This document shows, piece after piece, positions 1 through 16,016 of a stretch of DNA of 64,000 nucleotides. The position numbers and the translations under genes are program-made. Each line of letters begins with the position of its first letter. The first letter of the stretch is position 1. The stretch comes from Ustilaginoidea virens. Taxonomy: Eukaryota > Ascomycota > Sordariomycetes > Hypocreales > Clavicipitaceae. The stretch covers positions 6,448,001-6,512,000 of the forward strand of contig NC_057316.1 in NCBI RefSeq assembly GCF_000687475.1. The letters run 5' to 3'. The notes under the pieces were generated by a model, which saw nothing but the letters and a program-made list of their open reading frames with translations, ran no database searches and was not told the DNA's origin.

Positions 1-262
1 ATCCCACATGCAGCCTTCTAATCATGCTGATGATCCCCCCCCCGCCTTCGTTCACGGCGCAACAAAGCTCGAGCCGGCTCGTGCCACCGCATCCAAGGCT
101 TCCTGGCCAGCCAAAGTTCTCACACTCGGCAATACACATAAACTTTTCCATCCCGGCCTGCAAGTCTCACTCATGCTTACGACAAGTGGTGCTCCAAGTC
201 GGCTCCGTCAAAACTCGTCCGGCAATTCATCAGCCATCAGCTTCATAACTCTCATACTACGC
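1..262. other. 3' flank of catalase-peroxidase gene
   Basis: No gene is visible here. It is the presumed 3' untranslated and downstream region of the minus-strand catalase-peroxidase gene. A long open frame on the plus strand runs through it but is only the antisense shadow of that gene. Confidence 0.5.
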
Positions 263-4607
<4,345 letters not shown>

Positions 4608-6837
4608 ATGGCGGAGTCAGGATCAGAACTGCCGGTGGAAGCTATGGCTCAGCTTCTTCTTGACGAAGAAACTGGCGAAATGGTTTCCAAAAGAGAACTA
4701 AAAAAACGCCAACAAAAACGTGCGAGGAAGACGACAGCCGCAGCCACGCGCGCTGAGAAAGAAAAAAAAAACCCCAAAAAGGAAACCACACAACAGGCCC
4801 AGGCGGATGAAATACGGACTGACCCTGAAGCCATGTTTAAACAAGGCTTCCTCGCAGATATTTACAAGGAGATTCCTGCCAAAGAAGTCGTCACTCGTTT
4901 CCCGCCTGAACCAAATGGGTTTCTACACCTTGGCCACGCCAAAGCCATCTCGATCGACTTTGGGTTTGCCCGCTACCACGGCGGCAAAACGGCAAGTCTT
5001 GTAGTCTTGGAGATCACTCAATGACCCAGAGCTAATATGGGCCACAGATTCTCAGGCAAGATATCTGCACTGCTGCATAATAAAGAGTCTCAACTAAGAA
5101 TTTTCAAGATTCGACGATACCAATCCGGATGCCGAGGAGCAAGGCTTTGTGGATTCCATCAAAGAGACAATAAGATGGCTAGGCATGGCCTATCGTTCAC
5201 TCTGCGTTACTTTATTACACTAACATATGTTGCAATCAGGGTACACTCCCCATGCCATCACATACTCGAGCGATAACTTCCAAAAGCTTTACGATTATGC
5301 CGAACAATTGATCGAGCTTGGAAAGGCTTACGTCTGTCACTGCAACGATGCGGAGATCAAACGACAGCGAGGCGGCCACGAAGGCAAGGAGGGCCCTAGA
5401 TACAGATGCGATCACGCTGAGCAGGACGTATCGACCAATATGGAAAAGTTCCGCATGATGCGCGATGGCAAATACGAGCCGAGGGCTGCCTTTTTGCGAA
5501 TGAAACAAGACATCACAAACCCAAATCCGCAGATGTGGGATCTTGCGGCGTATCGTATTCCCAAGGATCAGACTCCGCATCATCGAACAGGAGATCAATG
5601 GAAAATATACCCAACCTACGATTTCGCGCACTGTCTCTGCGACAGTTTGGAAGGAATCACTCACAGTCTGTGCACGTCAGAATTTGTGTTGTCACGGGAG
5701 AGTTATGAGTGGCTCAACAAGAGCCTCAAAGTCTACGAACCGAAGCAGAGAGAGTTTGGTAGGTGATAAAACTGTCTTGATCATACACCAGGATCAATAA
5801 ATGCTATTAGAAAGACGGCAGTTACGTGCCATTCGGGTCAGGGGCTTTGAAGTTGACATTTTTTAGGTCGACTGAATCTCAACGGCACTATCATGAGCAA
5901 ACGAGGACTCGCGGCATTGGTCGACGAGAAAATTGTCCGTGGCTGGGATGATCCTAGGCTCTACACCCTGAACGCACTCCGTCGTCGGGGTATTCCTCCT
6001 GGTGCAATTTTGTCCTTTATCAATCAACTTGGTGTCACAACTTCGCGAACCTTTATACAAGTGGCGCGGTTCGAGCAATCTGTTCGGAAATACCTGGAAA
6101 CGACAGTGCCTCGTCTGATGCTTGTTCTGGATCCCGTGCCTTTGGTCATTGAGAACTCGATCGATCCTGCAGATGCCGAATGCCGTATTCCGTTTTCGAC
6201 GAAAGACCCGGAAATGGGTGGTTATGCCCAGCGCTTGACGCAGACTATTTTCATTGATCGGGCCGATTTCCGAGAGACAGACAGCAAAGACTATTTCCGT
6301 CTGGCACCTGGAAAAACAGTAGGGCTCTTTCAAGCACCATATCCTGTCAAGGCGGTGAGCTTTACCAAGAACGCGTCGATGGGCCAAGTCACCGAGATTC
6401 GGGGAATATTCGACAAGGACGGCAAGAAGCCCAAGGCATTTATCCATTGGGTGCCGGAGGGTTCTAGATCAGTGCAAGTCCGGGTGCACAGCCCTCTCTT
6501 CAAGTCAGACAACCCGATGCAAGCCGGAGGCGGGTTCAAAAGTGACATACGCCCCAATAGCGAAACGATATATAGCAACTCCCTGATTTCTACTGGATTT
6601 GACGAAGTGCGCAGAACGGGTCCGTGGCCCAAAGCTTCTAATAACAGTGAATCCGATGCCCCTGAAAGCATCAGGTTCCAAGCTATGCGCATTGGCTACT
6701 TTGTAAGTTATGCAATACTTTCCGCAGTTCCGGTTGCCCTCTAAGATACTTTGCAGACGGTCGACTCCGATACTACCGAGGATCATGTGATCCTGAACCG
6801 CATCGTTTCGCTCAAGGAAGACAATGCCAAGAACTGA
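4608..6837 (+). CDS. Glutaminyl-tRNA synthetase, cytosolic, six exons with an 8-nt microexon
   Basis: A class I aminoacyl-tRNA synthetase that charges tRNA-Gln with glutamine. My model has exons 4608-4991, 5048-5055, 5109-5182, 5240-5758, 5867-6702 and 6757-6837, giving 633 aa in one frame. The HIGH-type signature is HLGH (107-110) within [18 protein letters not shown], followed by [12 protein letters not shown]. The KMSKS-type loop is GTIMSKRGL (MSK 338-340), and the C-terminal anticodon-binding barrels follow. Residues 30-65 are lysine-rich, as in eukaryotic extensions. The conserved stretch GGKT-ILR-FDDTNP is only recovered with the 8-nt exon ATTCTCAG, flanked by introns starting GCAAGT and GCAAGA. 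The third intron also seems to start with GC (GCATGG at 5183); a GT alternative at 5195 would insert four residues after WLG and leave a 45-nt intron. The remaining introns are GT-AG. It is equivalent to yeast GLN4. Confidence 0.95.
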
Positions 6838-7514
6838 ATGTAGTTGGTAATATTGATTATAGATAAACGGTATGCCTAGAATAGCCTCACCATAAAGAGA
6901 TTAAAAAAAATAGCCTTGCATTCTTAACCCGTCCAAAACCCTGTTTATAACTGTATATTATCTAGCATGCTGACGACCTCTGATGTCGGACGGATATAAC
7001 AATTAAAACAATAGGCCGTAGCATATATACCAATAACCGCCGAGTTGATGTTTAAGCGCCAATTCTATAGAAGCCAAGACGCTAGTACGGAAGCGAAACA
7101 TACTATTGATGCATCTTGGACGGCTGGAGTGTGAAGGACCCATGAATATTCACTTACGCCGCAGAAACCCGTGATTAGGCGCCCAGCAGGTTACTGCTGG
7201 TAGGCCAGGTCCACTTCATCCACTCTGGTAACGAAGCGGGTGATATAGAGATTCTCGCACCAAAAGTGTTTACGTGTGGCACGATTGGGCTACGTTTACT
7301 GTGCTAGGTTCTTTGTTTCCCGCTCGGGCGCTTAGAAGCGCCATCAGAAGGATTGTTCTGGGAAAGAATTTCCGACTCTACTGTGTTGAATACTCAGTCT
7401 GCCGCTGGGAAGCTTCTGCGATACGCTGGTTGAGGCCATCCTTCCCTGATGTTGGCTATACGAAGGCAACCGATATTAGCGTTCTTTTCCCCGACGAGGA
7501 ATAATAATCCAGCC
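6838..7514. other. Intergenic region, nothing recognised
   Basis: It holds the 3' flank of the glutaminyl-tRNA synthetase gene, which is AT-rich near 6840-6990, and the promoter of the next gene. I see no gene or repeat. Confidence 0.4.
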
Positions 7515-8089
7515 ATGGTGAACGAAGTCGTCTATAAAGAGGGTTATGCACGCCAGCCTGTTCATCCACTGCTCCTCATTTGCATACCCATTTTCGTTGC
7601 AGGGTGTAATCTGTATACCATTTTGTCAACCTTGAGGATGTCGGGTCAATATCAAGGCTATACCTCTTACGAGGAGATCGCGAATTGCGAGGCACGCATC
7701 AGGGCACTCTCCCGGGAGAAGGAGGGCAGGTTGTCAAGGTACAACGACAGCATTGCCTGCTACAACCAAGATATCAGAGACGGCCGTTCGCAAAAGACGA
7801 GTAAGTAAAACTCGGCTAGTCTTTTGAGATCAAACACTAATCGACTTTGGCGCTAATCTTTGGCTGTTCAGTTAAGAAATCTCTTGCGCGGGTGAAGAAA
7901 TTCGAAGAGCAGATCGGAGATATCGAAGTGGCCATGTTTGATGCTCAGAGGAAACTTGCTGAGCTCAATCGTCGCCTGCGGCAAGAAAATGTTGTGACCA
8001 CTATCACAGGCGAGATTGTCCCTGCAGAAATTCAGGCCAACATTGCCTATCAGCTCTACCAACAGCAAAACAAACCAAGGCGCAGATAG
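7515..8089 (+). CDS. Small hypothetical protein, one membrane segment plus coiled coil
   Basis: I do not recognise the family. Two exons (7515-7800, 7872-8089) joined across a GTAAGT...CAG intron with CTAAT branch-like sites give 167 aa. Residues about 19-40 (HPLLLICIPIFVAGCNLYTI) form one hydrophobic segment. From about residue 55 to 130 the chain is charged and heptad-like (EIANCEARIRALSREKE, KKFEEQIGDIEVAMFD), suggesting a coiled coil. The C-terminus is Gln/Arg rich. This layout fits a small membrane-anchored scaffold or organelle protein, but that is inference. The spliced frame is clean and the splice sites are good, which supports a real gene. Confidence 0.6.
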
Positions 8090-8950
8090 GGGATATCAGA
8101 CGAGGTCATTCTTGGGGGATCACCTAGTGCGGGCATGATTTGAATTCTTTTAGACGTACTGCTATGGTACTTGTATTGATTGTTACGGGCACCTTTATAT
8201 CGGTGCCTTTGTCTGGACGCTAGTAGATTCCATCATTGACTATGGTATAAGTATGTAAATGTGCGCCCCATGACCGGTCGGGAACTACCACATAGCCTTG
8301 GGGATAGAGATTACAGACAGATGTCCTTTACTAACACGGCAGCTTGCAGCATCAGTACCTTCTTGCACCATATAGGAACCACATCCCGGAACCATTTCCA
8401 CCATTCTATGCAGTTGAGGGTATATCGGCTGCCTACTTTCCAATCCTTTGCGTCTTGCAAAACAGATGCCATATCGAGATGATCCATTTATGATTTGATC
8501 TCGCTTTCCATCACTGAACCGTTCGTACCCCATGACACGAGTGCATCGCAGCCTGCAGCTATGCAATTTAGCCCGGACCGCCCATCCGGGAATCAGAGTT
8601 CCATCGCCGCGACGCTACTGCAGGAACAAAGCAACCCACCCAATGGCGGTTCCCGCACCCCCGTTATGACGGCGACCTTTGCGCACAGGGGGCGCGTACG
8701 CATCCAGGGGGCTGGCCAACTCGACTAGATTCTGCGAACGACGACTTCTTCATCGGAAGCTTTGCTGGGCCCGGCGTTGCATGCAAGCCTGGAAAGGGGG
8801 TCGGACAAGCTTGGTATAAAGCCGGACAGGCGTGGCTTTGCTTGCTTGCCTTGCCGACCTGGCGTGTGGGAAAACATCTTGCTTCTTTCTGCTTGGCGTT
8901 TTCGAAGAAAAAAAAAAAAAACATCAACATCTTCTGGGCGCCACGCCACG
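8090..8950. other. Intergenic region / phosphatase promoter
   Basis: No gene seen. A poly-A run (about 8909-8921) sits roughly 30-40 nt upstream of the start codon of the metallophosphatase, and the stretch from 8740 is likely its 5' leader. Confidence 0.4.
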
Positions 8951-10428
8951 ATGGCGGCGCTGGTGCTTTTCGTCGTCGCCTTTGCGCTGGCAGCTGCGGC
9001 GCCGGTGCCCGTTCAGGAGCCAGGGAGCCATGGGAATCATAGCGGCACGCATCTACTACGCCCGCTGACGTTTGGTCGGGACGGGACATTCCAGCTCTCC
9101 ATTTTCGAGGATCTGCATTTTGGAGAAAGTAAGCCTTTTGCTGTCTATATGCGTGCCTTTTCAAAAACACCCCTACACACTCGCAACCGCATTCCACACT
9201 TCATCTTGAAGCCCCCCCGCCCCCTACCTTCCTTGCCGGATACATTCACATCACCGCACCGCGCTTGTACACATCCTCTTTTGACCGTTTGTCCTGTGTC
9301 CCAGACGCCTGGGACCAATGGGGCCCCCAGCAAGACATCAACTCGGTCCGCGTCATCAACGCGGTCCTCGACTCGGAGCGCGCAACCAACCTGGCCATCC
9401 TCAACGGCGACCTCATCACCGGCGAAAACACCTACCTCGGCAACAGCACCCACTACGTCGACCAGATCGTCGCGCCGTTTGTGCGCCGCGGCCTCTCCTG
9501 GGCGTCCGCCTACGGCAACCACGACCACAGCTTCAACCTCTCCGCGTCGGGCATCCTCGCCCGCGAGCAGGCCTTTGCGGGGTGTCGCACCAGGAGCATG
9601 GTGTCGGGCAGAAACGCGGGCGTGTCCAACTACCACCTCCCCGTGTACTCGCCGGACTGCGCCGCGCGCCACTGTGCCCCCGAGCTGCTCCTCTGGTTCT
9701 TCGACTCCCGCGGCGGAGCCTACTTTCGCGAGAGAGACTCCGAGGGGCGCCGGGTCGCGCAGCCCGACTGGGTGGACGTCTCCGTGGTGGATTGGTTCCG
9801 CGCCGAAAACGCGCGCATCGGAGCGGAGTTCGGGGGCAGAACCATCCCGTCCTTGGCGTTTGTGCATATTCCCACGAATGCGTCGTTTGCGCTGCAGCAG
9901 GAGCGCGGGACGGGGAGCGTCCACCCCAACTACCAGCCCGGCGTGAATGACGACTACCCCCTTGCGCAGCAGGCCCAGGGGTGGTGTGCGGATGGCCGCA
10001 GCGACGGCGGGTGCGCCTATGGCGGGCAGGACGTCCCCTTCATGCAGGCCATCGCGTCGACGGCGGGACTCATCGGCGTCTTCTCGGGGCATGACCACGG
10101 CGCGACCTGGTGTTACAAGTGGGACCGTCTGGTCCCCGGAATGACGGTCGCCGGCAACGGGGTCAATCTGTGCTTCGGGCAACACTCTGGATATGGAGGC
10201 TACGGGTCATGGATCCGAGGCTCAAGGCAGGTTCGCGTGTCGAGGGCCGCTCTGCGACACGGGTGGCAGGCAGAGACGTGGATTCGGCTCGAGAGCGCGG
10301 CCGTGGTCGGGCATGTGACTCTGAACGCGACGTATGGGAGGGACTGGTACCCTGCTACGCCGAATGACAAGACGGGATGTCCGACGTGCAACTACACCGT
10401 CATCAGCCCGGGACCGAGGAGACGCTGA
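8951..10428 (+). CDS. Secreted calcineurin-like metallophosphatase (DCR2 / purple acid phosphatase-like)
   Basis: A dinuclear-metal phosphoesterase predicted to be secreted. Two exons (8951-9128, 9305-10428) across a GTAAGC...CAG intron of 176 nt give 433 aa. A signal peptide is evident (MAALVLFVVAFALAAAA). The metal-binding blocks occur in order: DLH (D54, H56), GDLITG (D95), GNHDH (N131, H132), a later HIPT motif, and GHDHG. Asn-X-Ser/Thr sites and several cysteines support extracytoplasmic folding. The arrangement NGDLITGEN...DQIVAP...YGNHD is characteristic of the fungal DCR2-like group within calcineurin-like phosphoesterases. The gene faces the next gene tail to tail. The substrate is unknown; phosphate scavenging is a reasonable guess. 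Confidence 0.92.
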
Positions 10429-10726
10429 TTACCGGCGGCATATCGGCCATGTCAAGAGTGTGTGTGTGTGGGCCGGCCGTTCCATGCATGGTAGGCAGAG
10501 GCGAAAGCTTCACCTCGGGTGGTTCGATTGAGTTTACTTGGCAACAGGTTAGCGCAAGACATTGGGATAATGGACTGCGCCCAGGCAAGAAGGGTGTGTG
10601 TGTGTATTTGTGTATTACCAGATGTAGATGCATTAAAAATGTACGTAGGCAACACCTGCCGCAACGCCCAAAAAACACAGCCATCGAGGCGTTTTCATCC
10701 CATAGTAAGCGTCGAAGCTTCTCTTG
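10429..10726. other. Convergent intergenic spacer
   Basis: A short spacer between two convergent genes, containing TG-rich microsatellite tracts near 10455-10470 and 10593-10610. Nothing else is recognised. Confidence 0.5.
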
Positions 10727-12345
10727 TCAGGCACTCGAAACTTTGCTCCACTCCTTGCACATGCCGAAAAACGTCCGGCAAAACTTGCCGTATTCAACGA
10801 CGGCATCGAATCGGTGCCACGATCCCATCGAGTGGTGAGCCAGCCTGGCGTCCGGGTGCGTGTACGGCTTGGAGCCCATATTACCGTATCTGCCGCGGCC
10901 AGGGCTAAGCGCAAGGTTAGCAAAGCAATCCACAGCGCAGCGCGAAAAGAGCACAAGGATAGCAGCAGGCAAGACGAGCCCGCGCAGATGTAGATGCTCG
11001 GGCGGCAGTGCGCAGCACACGCAAGTCGCTTACCTGAATCCAGTAATGGGCAAGACAAGGACATCAGATGCCAGCTTTGCCCGCCCACCATCCTTCAAGC
11101 CCGTCAATGCGTTCCACCTCAGCCCGACCTGCTTCTTGAGCCAGGTCATGGCGGTTTCTGTCACGGCAGCCGGACCCGTGCGCGTCAAAGGATCGTGTTC
11201 CTTGGCTTGTCGGCCGCTCGACGTCTGCAGCGCCTCCTTGGACTCCCTCTTGAGCTGGTCCCGCAGACGGTCCATGAATCGGTACAGAACGGGGTGCTGG
11301 CGCGCCGACGCCATCGCCCAGTTGGTCAGCTGGACCGGGAAATTGTAGCCCATGCGCCAGTGGCGGTCTGATTTCGGATCCGTATCAGCTTCCAGGCCCA
11401 AGAGAAGATTCACCGGCCGCGGTGGGTCTTTGGTCTTTTGCTCGTCCGACGCCTGGAACTCCTGGCCGTACGTGTCTCCTGTCACGCTGTCGGTCCAGAG
11501 AGATACATCTTCTTCCCGGATCCAGTCCGCAGGGTGTTGGAGCGGTACGGTATCCACGTCGCCATACTGTTTACCCTGGTTAGCCATGGACGTCTGCACA
11601 TCCAGCGATTGCACCGGGAGCCTCCATGAAAGCAGCAATACGGTTGAACATACAATGCCTCCGTACCATTTGCAGACTAGAATCCTGAAAATGTCCACCT
11701 TTTCGACCTGCGAGAAGAGCTTGTGGAAATCCTCGACCCAGCCTTTTTCCTTCTCCTTGACCAGCATATCCACTCCGCTGTCCACCCACCAGAAGTAGGC
11801 CATCTCGCGGTACGTATCGTTTGCCGAAATGCTGTAGCGAAGCCATGTCTCGATGTAGGTCAAAAGCTGGTCATTCAATCTGGAGAGGTCGTTGTCGTTC
11901 CATTTCTGGTGGACGATGAGTGGAATGTTCGAGTAGGGGACTAGCTTGGCTGTCTCGGAGGCCAGCTGGGCTGCTTCAACGATGTTTTGCGGTTCGGCAT
12001 GTTCGCCCTGCCATGATTTGGGGATGAACCAGGCTGGAACACACAAGTCGCGTTAGTCCGACGAGCCTCGCACGGCAACCATGAATCCATCAAATTAGAA
12101 GCCACAGAGTAGCATCATACTGATGGTTCCAGGGAGCGGTCGGCAAACGTACCTCCTCCTTTCTTATCCGACAGCTGGATATGCTTCCAAGCCAAGGGAA
12201 ACCTCTGTTGAATGGCCCCCTTGGTCAACAGCCGTGGCGCCCTCCTCGATCCGGATAGAAGCGACCAGATTATCAGGCAAAACACCAGGCTGCCCAGCCA
12301 AGCGATCCGAGGTCGGACCCTCGAGAGCCGCGGCGCCACCAGCAT
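10727..12345 (-). CDS. Type II membrane glycosyltransferase, GT32 / DXD sugar-binding family
   Basis: A predicted Golgi glycosyltransferase using a nucleotide sugar. Four exons (12345-12153, 12033-11654, 11566-11034, 10904-10727) with introns starting GTACGT, GTATGT and GTAAGC give 427 aa in phase. Residues about 14-31 (IAWLGSLVFCLIIWSLLS) form a signal anchor. The region IPLIVHQKWNDND opens the catalytic domain. The DXD motif is YGDVD (192-196), formed exactly at the second exon junction after KWYGGI. The C-terminal GSKPYTHPDARLAHHSMGSW is conserved in this fungal group. An in-frame upstream ATG at 12426 would add 27 residues; I chose 12345 because it puts the anchor near the N-terminus. The family includes OCH1-type mannosyltransferases, but the exact linkage made is unknown. 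The next gene upstream on the same strand is also GT32. Confidence 0.9.
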
Positions 12346-13461
12346 GGCTGTCTCTGGAGGATCTGAACAGCAGATATCGATGAGGTATGTTGTTGTGCTG
12401 CAGGACCGGTTCGTGGTACTCGGCAAGATTCAGCAGGTAACCAAAGCGGCGCAGCGTCGCATGCTGAGCTGGTTGACTGCTGGCCTTCAATTTCTCTTTG
12501 CTCGGAAATTAAATAAATATACAGCTGAACAATGTCAAGAAAAGAAATGAAACGAACGGATGAGAAGGAAAAGACGCGGCAATTCTCGCTGGGGACAGTT
12601 GCCAGAGAATTGCCAGGACGAACGAGGCTCTGGGCGCTTTTTGTAGGGGCAAAGCTTGGCAGGTCAACCAGACGTCAGCTCAGCGTCAATGCGGCAGGGG
12701 GGGGCACAGGGGGGTTCAACTGGGGCGGAAACACCAGACTCCACTGACCCCCTGCTGTGGCCCAGAGAATCCCAGGCCATGTTTTCAGTGCTCTTGCAAC
12801 GGGACCAAAACAGAAACGGATGAAACATGTTGACCAACAAATAAACCATCACGATCCAAGGGTAGGAATTTCTGCCATCTTTGTAAAGGGCATCAGCTCC
12901 TACTCCTTGCAAGATTTGAGACTGTCGTTATGGAAGGCGGAAGCTTATTTCGTGTCAGACCCCGAGTTGCGACATCCAATGTTTGCGTAAACATTGAGGC
13001 TCCGGGAGAAGGCAGACACGTGATCCATTACCAGGCCGAAGCTCAGCGCCACCCGCGCAGCCGAGTTTTATTTAGACCATGGTCCGTTATCAGGAGGGCA
13101 CGCCAACAATCACAGACGGGGCCTTCAAATTGCACGACTTCACACCCGTTGCTGCATGCCTGCGGTATGCTTACGGTATGCTTGCGGCACGCTAGAGACA
13201 GGGCACGTCTTCATGTTTGCAACACTGCAGTTAGTTGGCTTGATTCTCAGGTGATTACGTTGCCATTAGTCGGACCATGCGTCCAGTATCGTTCTATGTA
13301 CAATTCGCTCAAGAAAACCAAGTATGAATGTAAATGTGACATGTAGCAGCATGTGGGCCGTCTCCTCCGCATGCGCAAGGCAAAGCAAAGCAAAAAAAAA
13401 AGTGCCGAAGCCAAGCCAGAGCAATGGTCGTGATTAGGACGGGTTGGGAGGGGGGGAATAT
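12346..13461. other. Intergenic region, nothing recognised
   Basis: It separates two minus-strand glycosyltransferase genes: promoter of the first and 3' flank of the second. A short A-run and a G-run are present near 13390 and 13450. No gene is supported. Confidence 0.4.
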
Positions 13462-14439
13462 CTAAAATCGTCGCAGGAGCGACTTTCTCCTTAAAAACAG
13501 CGCCAGCGCGACTCCCACGAAGAAGAAGAATATCAGGTTGATCCGACTGCCCAGGGTCACAATCAGCTTCGCATCGTACGAGTGCCACGACGAGCTGCCC
13601 AGGTGGTCGAAAATGGGGGTCGAGGCCCGTCCGTTTAAGCTGTGCATGGGGCCGGGCAGGATCTTGAGGTCGGTCCGATTCGACTCGTAAACGTGGATGA
13701 CTGATGCAAAGTGGCATCCCGTGCTGAACATGACGGTCGCATAGGGCAAGCCGAGCCACTGCTTATTGTACACCGTCAGGTTGCGGACAATGTCGCCGAC
13801 AAAGCTGTTTCCCCTGCTGGCCATCATGAAGCCAATGGAAAAGCCGGTGGGATGCGCCTCGGGCGCGACGAAAGGAAAGCGACGCAACGGCCCGAGACCT
13901 CGCTTGCACTTGAGGTCCATGTCCAGAATCACGCCGCCGTACGCGTACAAGAGCATATATCTCAGAGCATCGATCCGCTCAACCGGGTAGTGGTAATTGT
14001 CCCAGAGCTCCTTCATCTCGGGGAACTTTTCCGAGACAAACCGACCGGCGTTGTCGTCGGTCCAAATGTGCGATTCCCAGCCGGGATGAATGTCAAGGCA
14101 GCTTTGCACAGCATGTCCCCATCGGCTCTTCCATCGGCCTTCGTTGTCCCCGAGGGCGATGTGGTGCAGAATGGGAGGGACGAGGTCCTCGTAGGGTTGG
14201 GCACTGATCTGGTTCCTGTCGTATGTGGCAAAGGTCACGTCGAAGTCGTCGTTGCTCTCCGAGAGAATAAACTGGGAGGCGTTGTCGTGCCAAAACAAGC
14301 GCAGAGCGGCTAGAGTCCATGTCGTGTAGAGGAGATGGCGACCAAACCACGCGGCCAGAATTAGAGCGATTAGTGCCGCCCCGAGGATTGAGCGATATCT
14401 CCATGCGGGCTGATTCCGCGAATAGTGTGATTTCAGCAT
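13462..14439 (-). CDS. SUR1/CSH1-like mannosyl-inositol-phosphoceramide synthase subunit (GT32)
   Basis: Predicted to transfer mannose from GDP-mannose to inositol-phosphoceramide in the Golgi, as yeast SUR1/CSH1 do. It is a single exon of 325 aa. It has an N-terminal anchor (about 18-32, ILGAALIALILAAWF), the catalytic region PPILHHIALGDNE...GWESHIWTDDNA, the DXD motif YGGVILDMD (D173, D175), the family-specific block PTGFSIGFMMAS...LPYATVMFSTGCHFAS and HLGSSSWHSYDA, and a second membrane segment (about 300-317) ending in basic residues. These blocks and the two-anchor topology match SUR1-type proteins well. Assignment to sphingolipid glycosylation is from family knowledge. Confidence 0.9.
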   Translation of the reverse strand: MLKSHYSRNQPAWRYRSILGAALIALILAAWFGRHLLYTTWTLAALRLFWHDNASQFILSESNDDFDVTFATYDRNQISAQPYEDLVPPILHHIALGDNEGRWKSRWGHAVQSCLDIHPGWESHIWTDDNAGRFVSEKFPEMKELWDNYHYPVERIDALRYMLLYAYGGVILDMDLKCKRGLGPLRRFPFVAPEAHPTGFSIGFMMASRGNSFVGDIVRNLTVYNKQWLGLPYATVMFSTGCHFASVIHVYESNRTDLKILPGPMHSLNGRASTPIFDHLGSSSWHSYDAKLIVTLGSRINLIFFFFVGVALALFLRRKSLLRRF

Positions 14440-15493
14440 AATGATAAAGAGGTTTCGCTTATTGCTTCGGGTCGACTGCGTTGGAATCTACTGCTGAGCT
14501 TCGGCAAGTTTGAACGAGGCGATATTATGATGAAAAAGGCCAAGGTACTGAGCACAAGTTCCCCCGCCAAAAAAAAATGTAAAAAAAAAAAACCGCGTCT
14601 AGAAACCGAGCGATTGCCAAGGATAAATATTACAAGACTATATCTTTTCATTCCGCAGTCGCCCGGACAGAATCGATCGAATTCGAGCGGTTTCGCGGGG
14701 ACTTGAGGACAAGGAGATGCACAACCAAGATGATGGCACACCTGAAAATGCAAGGGCAGCTGAGAGTCGACGGTGGGTCGGTCAATGGCGGACTATCGAG
14801 GGATTGACCGGACAATATTGGGCGACGATCTCGGCTACGAGACAGCGATGCAAGTTTTTATCAGTCGAGAGTCGCAGGCATATTGACGTGAACCAGGGAT
14901 CCGAAATCGTCAGTCGTTATCGTAGGGGGTGCAGTCGAGGAAGAAGACGGCGTCGGAGAGGCCTGTCGCTGGAAAAAAAAGTGACTTGACGTCAAGAGTT
15001 TTGAGATTTGTCCGAGAAGAAAAAAGGAGCGTGTAGGTTTGGCGGTGCAGGTCTGCGTCAACCCAATTCAGAGCCGGACAAGATGGAGCGGGATAAAAGG
15101 CGCAGGAGAGAAAAGGATCAGAGGCTTGAATGCCAGGCAGGCAAGGCAGCACGAGATTTCAGCACAGAAATAAGATGAGGCAGGACAAGGCAGAAACCAG
15201 ACGACGGACGAGTGGACAGACAGGGAATGAGCGTGGGGACCAGGAAGGGCGGGCTGAGGGACAATGACCAGGCGACAAGGCTTGGGGGAGACATGGGAGT
15301 GGGAAGTCATGTGGGGGGCGCTTTTGGGGGGGGGGGGGGGGGTGGTGCGAGGACAAGGTGCGACCAGACGCTATCAATTGGTGCTGGAGTCCTGGAATCT
15401 TGAAGCTTGTGCTGGTGGAAATTACTTGACACTACTGACCAAACAAAAAACAGACCACCAGACAGACAGAGACACCAGACACCAGACACCAGC

Positions 15494-15543
15494 AGCACAG
15501 CACAGCACAGCACAGCACAGCACAGCACAGCACAGCACAGCAC
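15494..15543. repeat. (CACAG)n pentamer array
   Basis: About ten perfect tandem copies of CACAG, preceded by three copies of the heptamer GACACCA (about 15473-15492). It is a microsatellite likely variable in length between strains. Confidence 0.95.
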
Positions 15544-15983
15544 ATGCCCCCCACTCGGCTCTTGCAGCCTCCTTGCATGCAAGTCGAGGGTCTAGGCCTT
15601 GAGCAGCACAAGCCATTGGCCAGAGTCTTCGGGAAGAGCCACCTTGCAGCCACAACCTGCCCCAGCCTCACGACCGACTATTGGAGCAATAACCGGCTGG
15701 CTGCTTCTTCAAGACAAATAACTCGGTACCTTGAGCTGCACTTGTTCTGCCAAAGCGGCCCGCGAATTAGCACGAGTTTCCCGTCACATTGCGAATTCAA
15801 GTAAGCCTGGCTAGTGACTCACCGTGACGAAGAACAAAAAAAAGAAAAAAGCATCGGTCCCTTCCCTAGGTAGGTGCCTAGGGGTCAATAGGAGCGCGGG
15901 TATTCCCAGTCCAGGCCGCACTGACGTGCTCGTGCCCCTATGTACTACCTACCCCGTACGCCAGCCTGCCAAAACCCAAAACC

Positions 15984-15984
<1 letters not shown>

Positions 15985-16014
<30 letters not shown>
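15985..16014. repeat. Poly-A tract, 30 nt
   Basis: An uninterrupted run of about 30 A residues. The exact length may be affected by sequencing error. Confidence 0.9.

Positions 16015-16016
<2 letters not shown>

Noticed and set aside
15307..15671. Open frames over the CACAG array
   Set aside because: Cys-Ala-Val-Leu repeats (or Ser-Thr-Ala-Gln-His on the other strand) are direct translations of the microsatellite.
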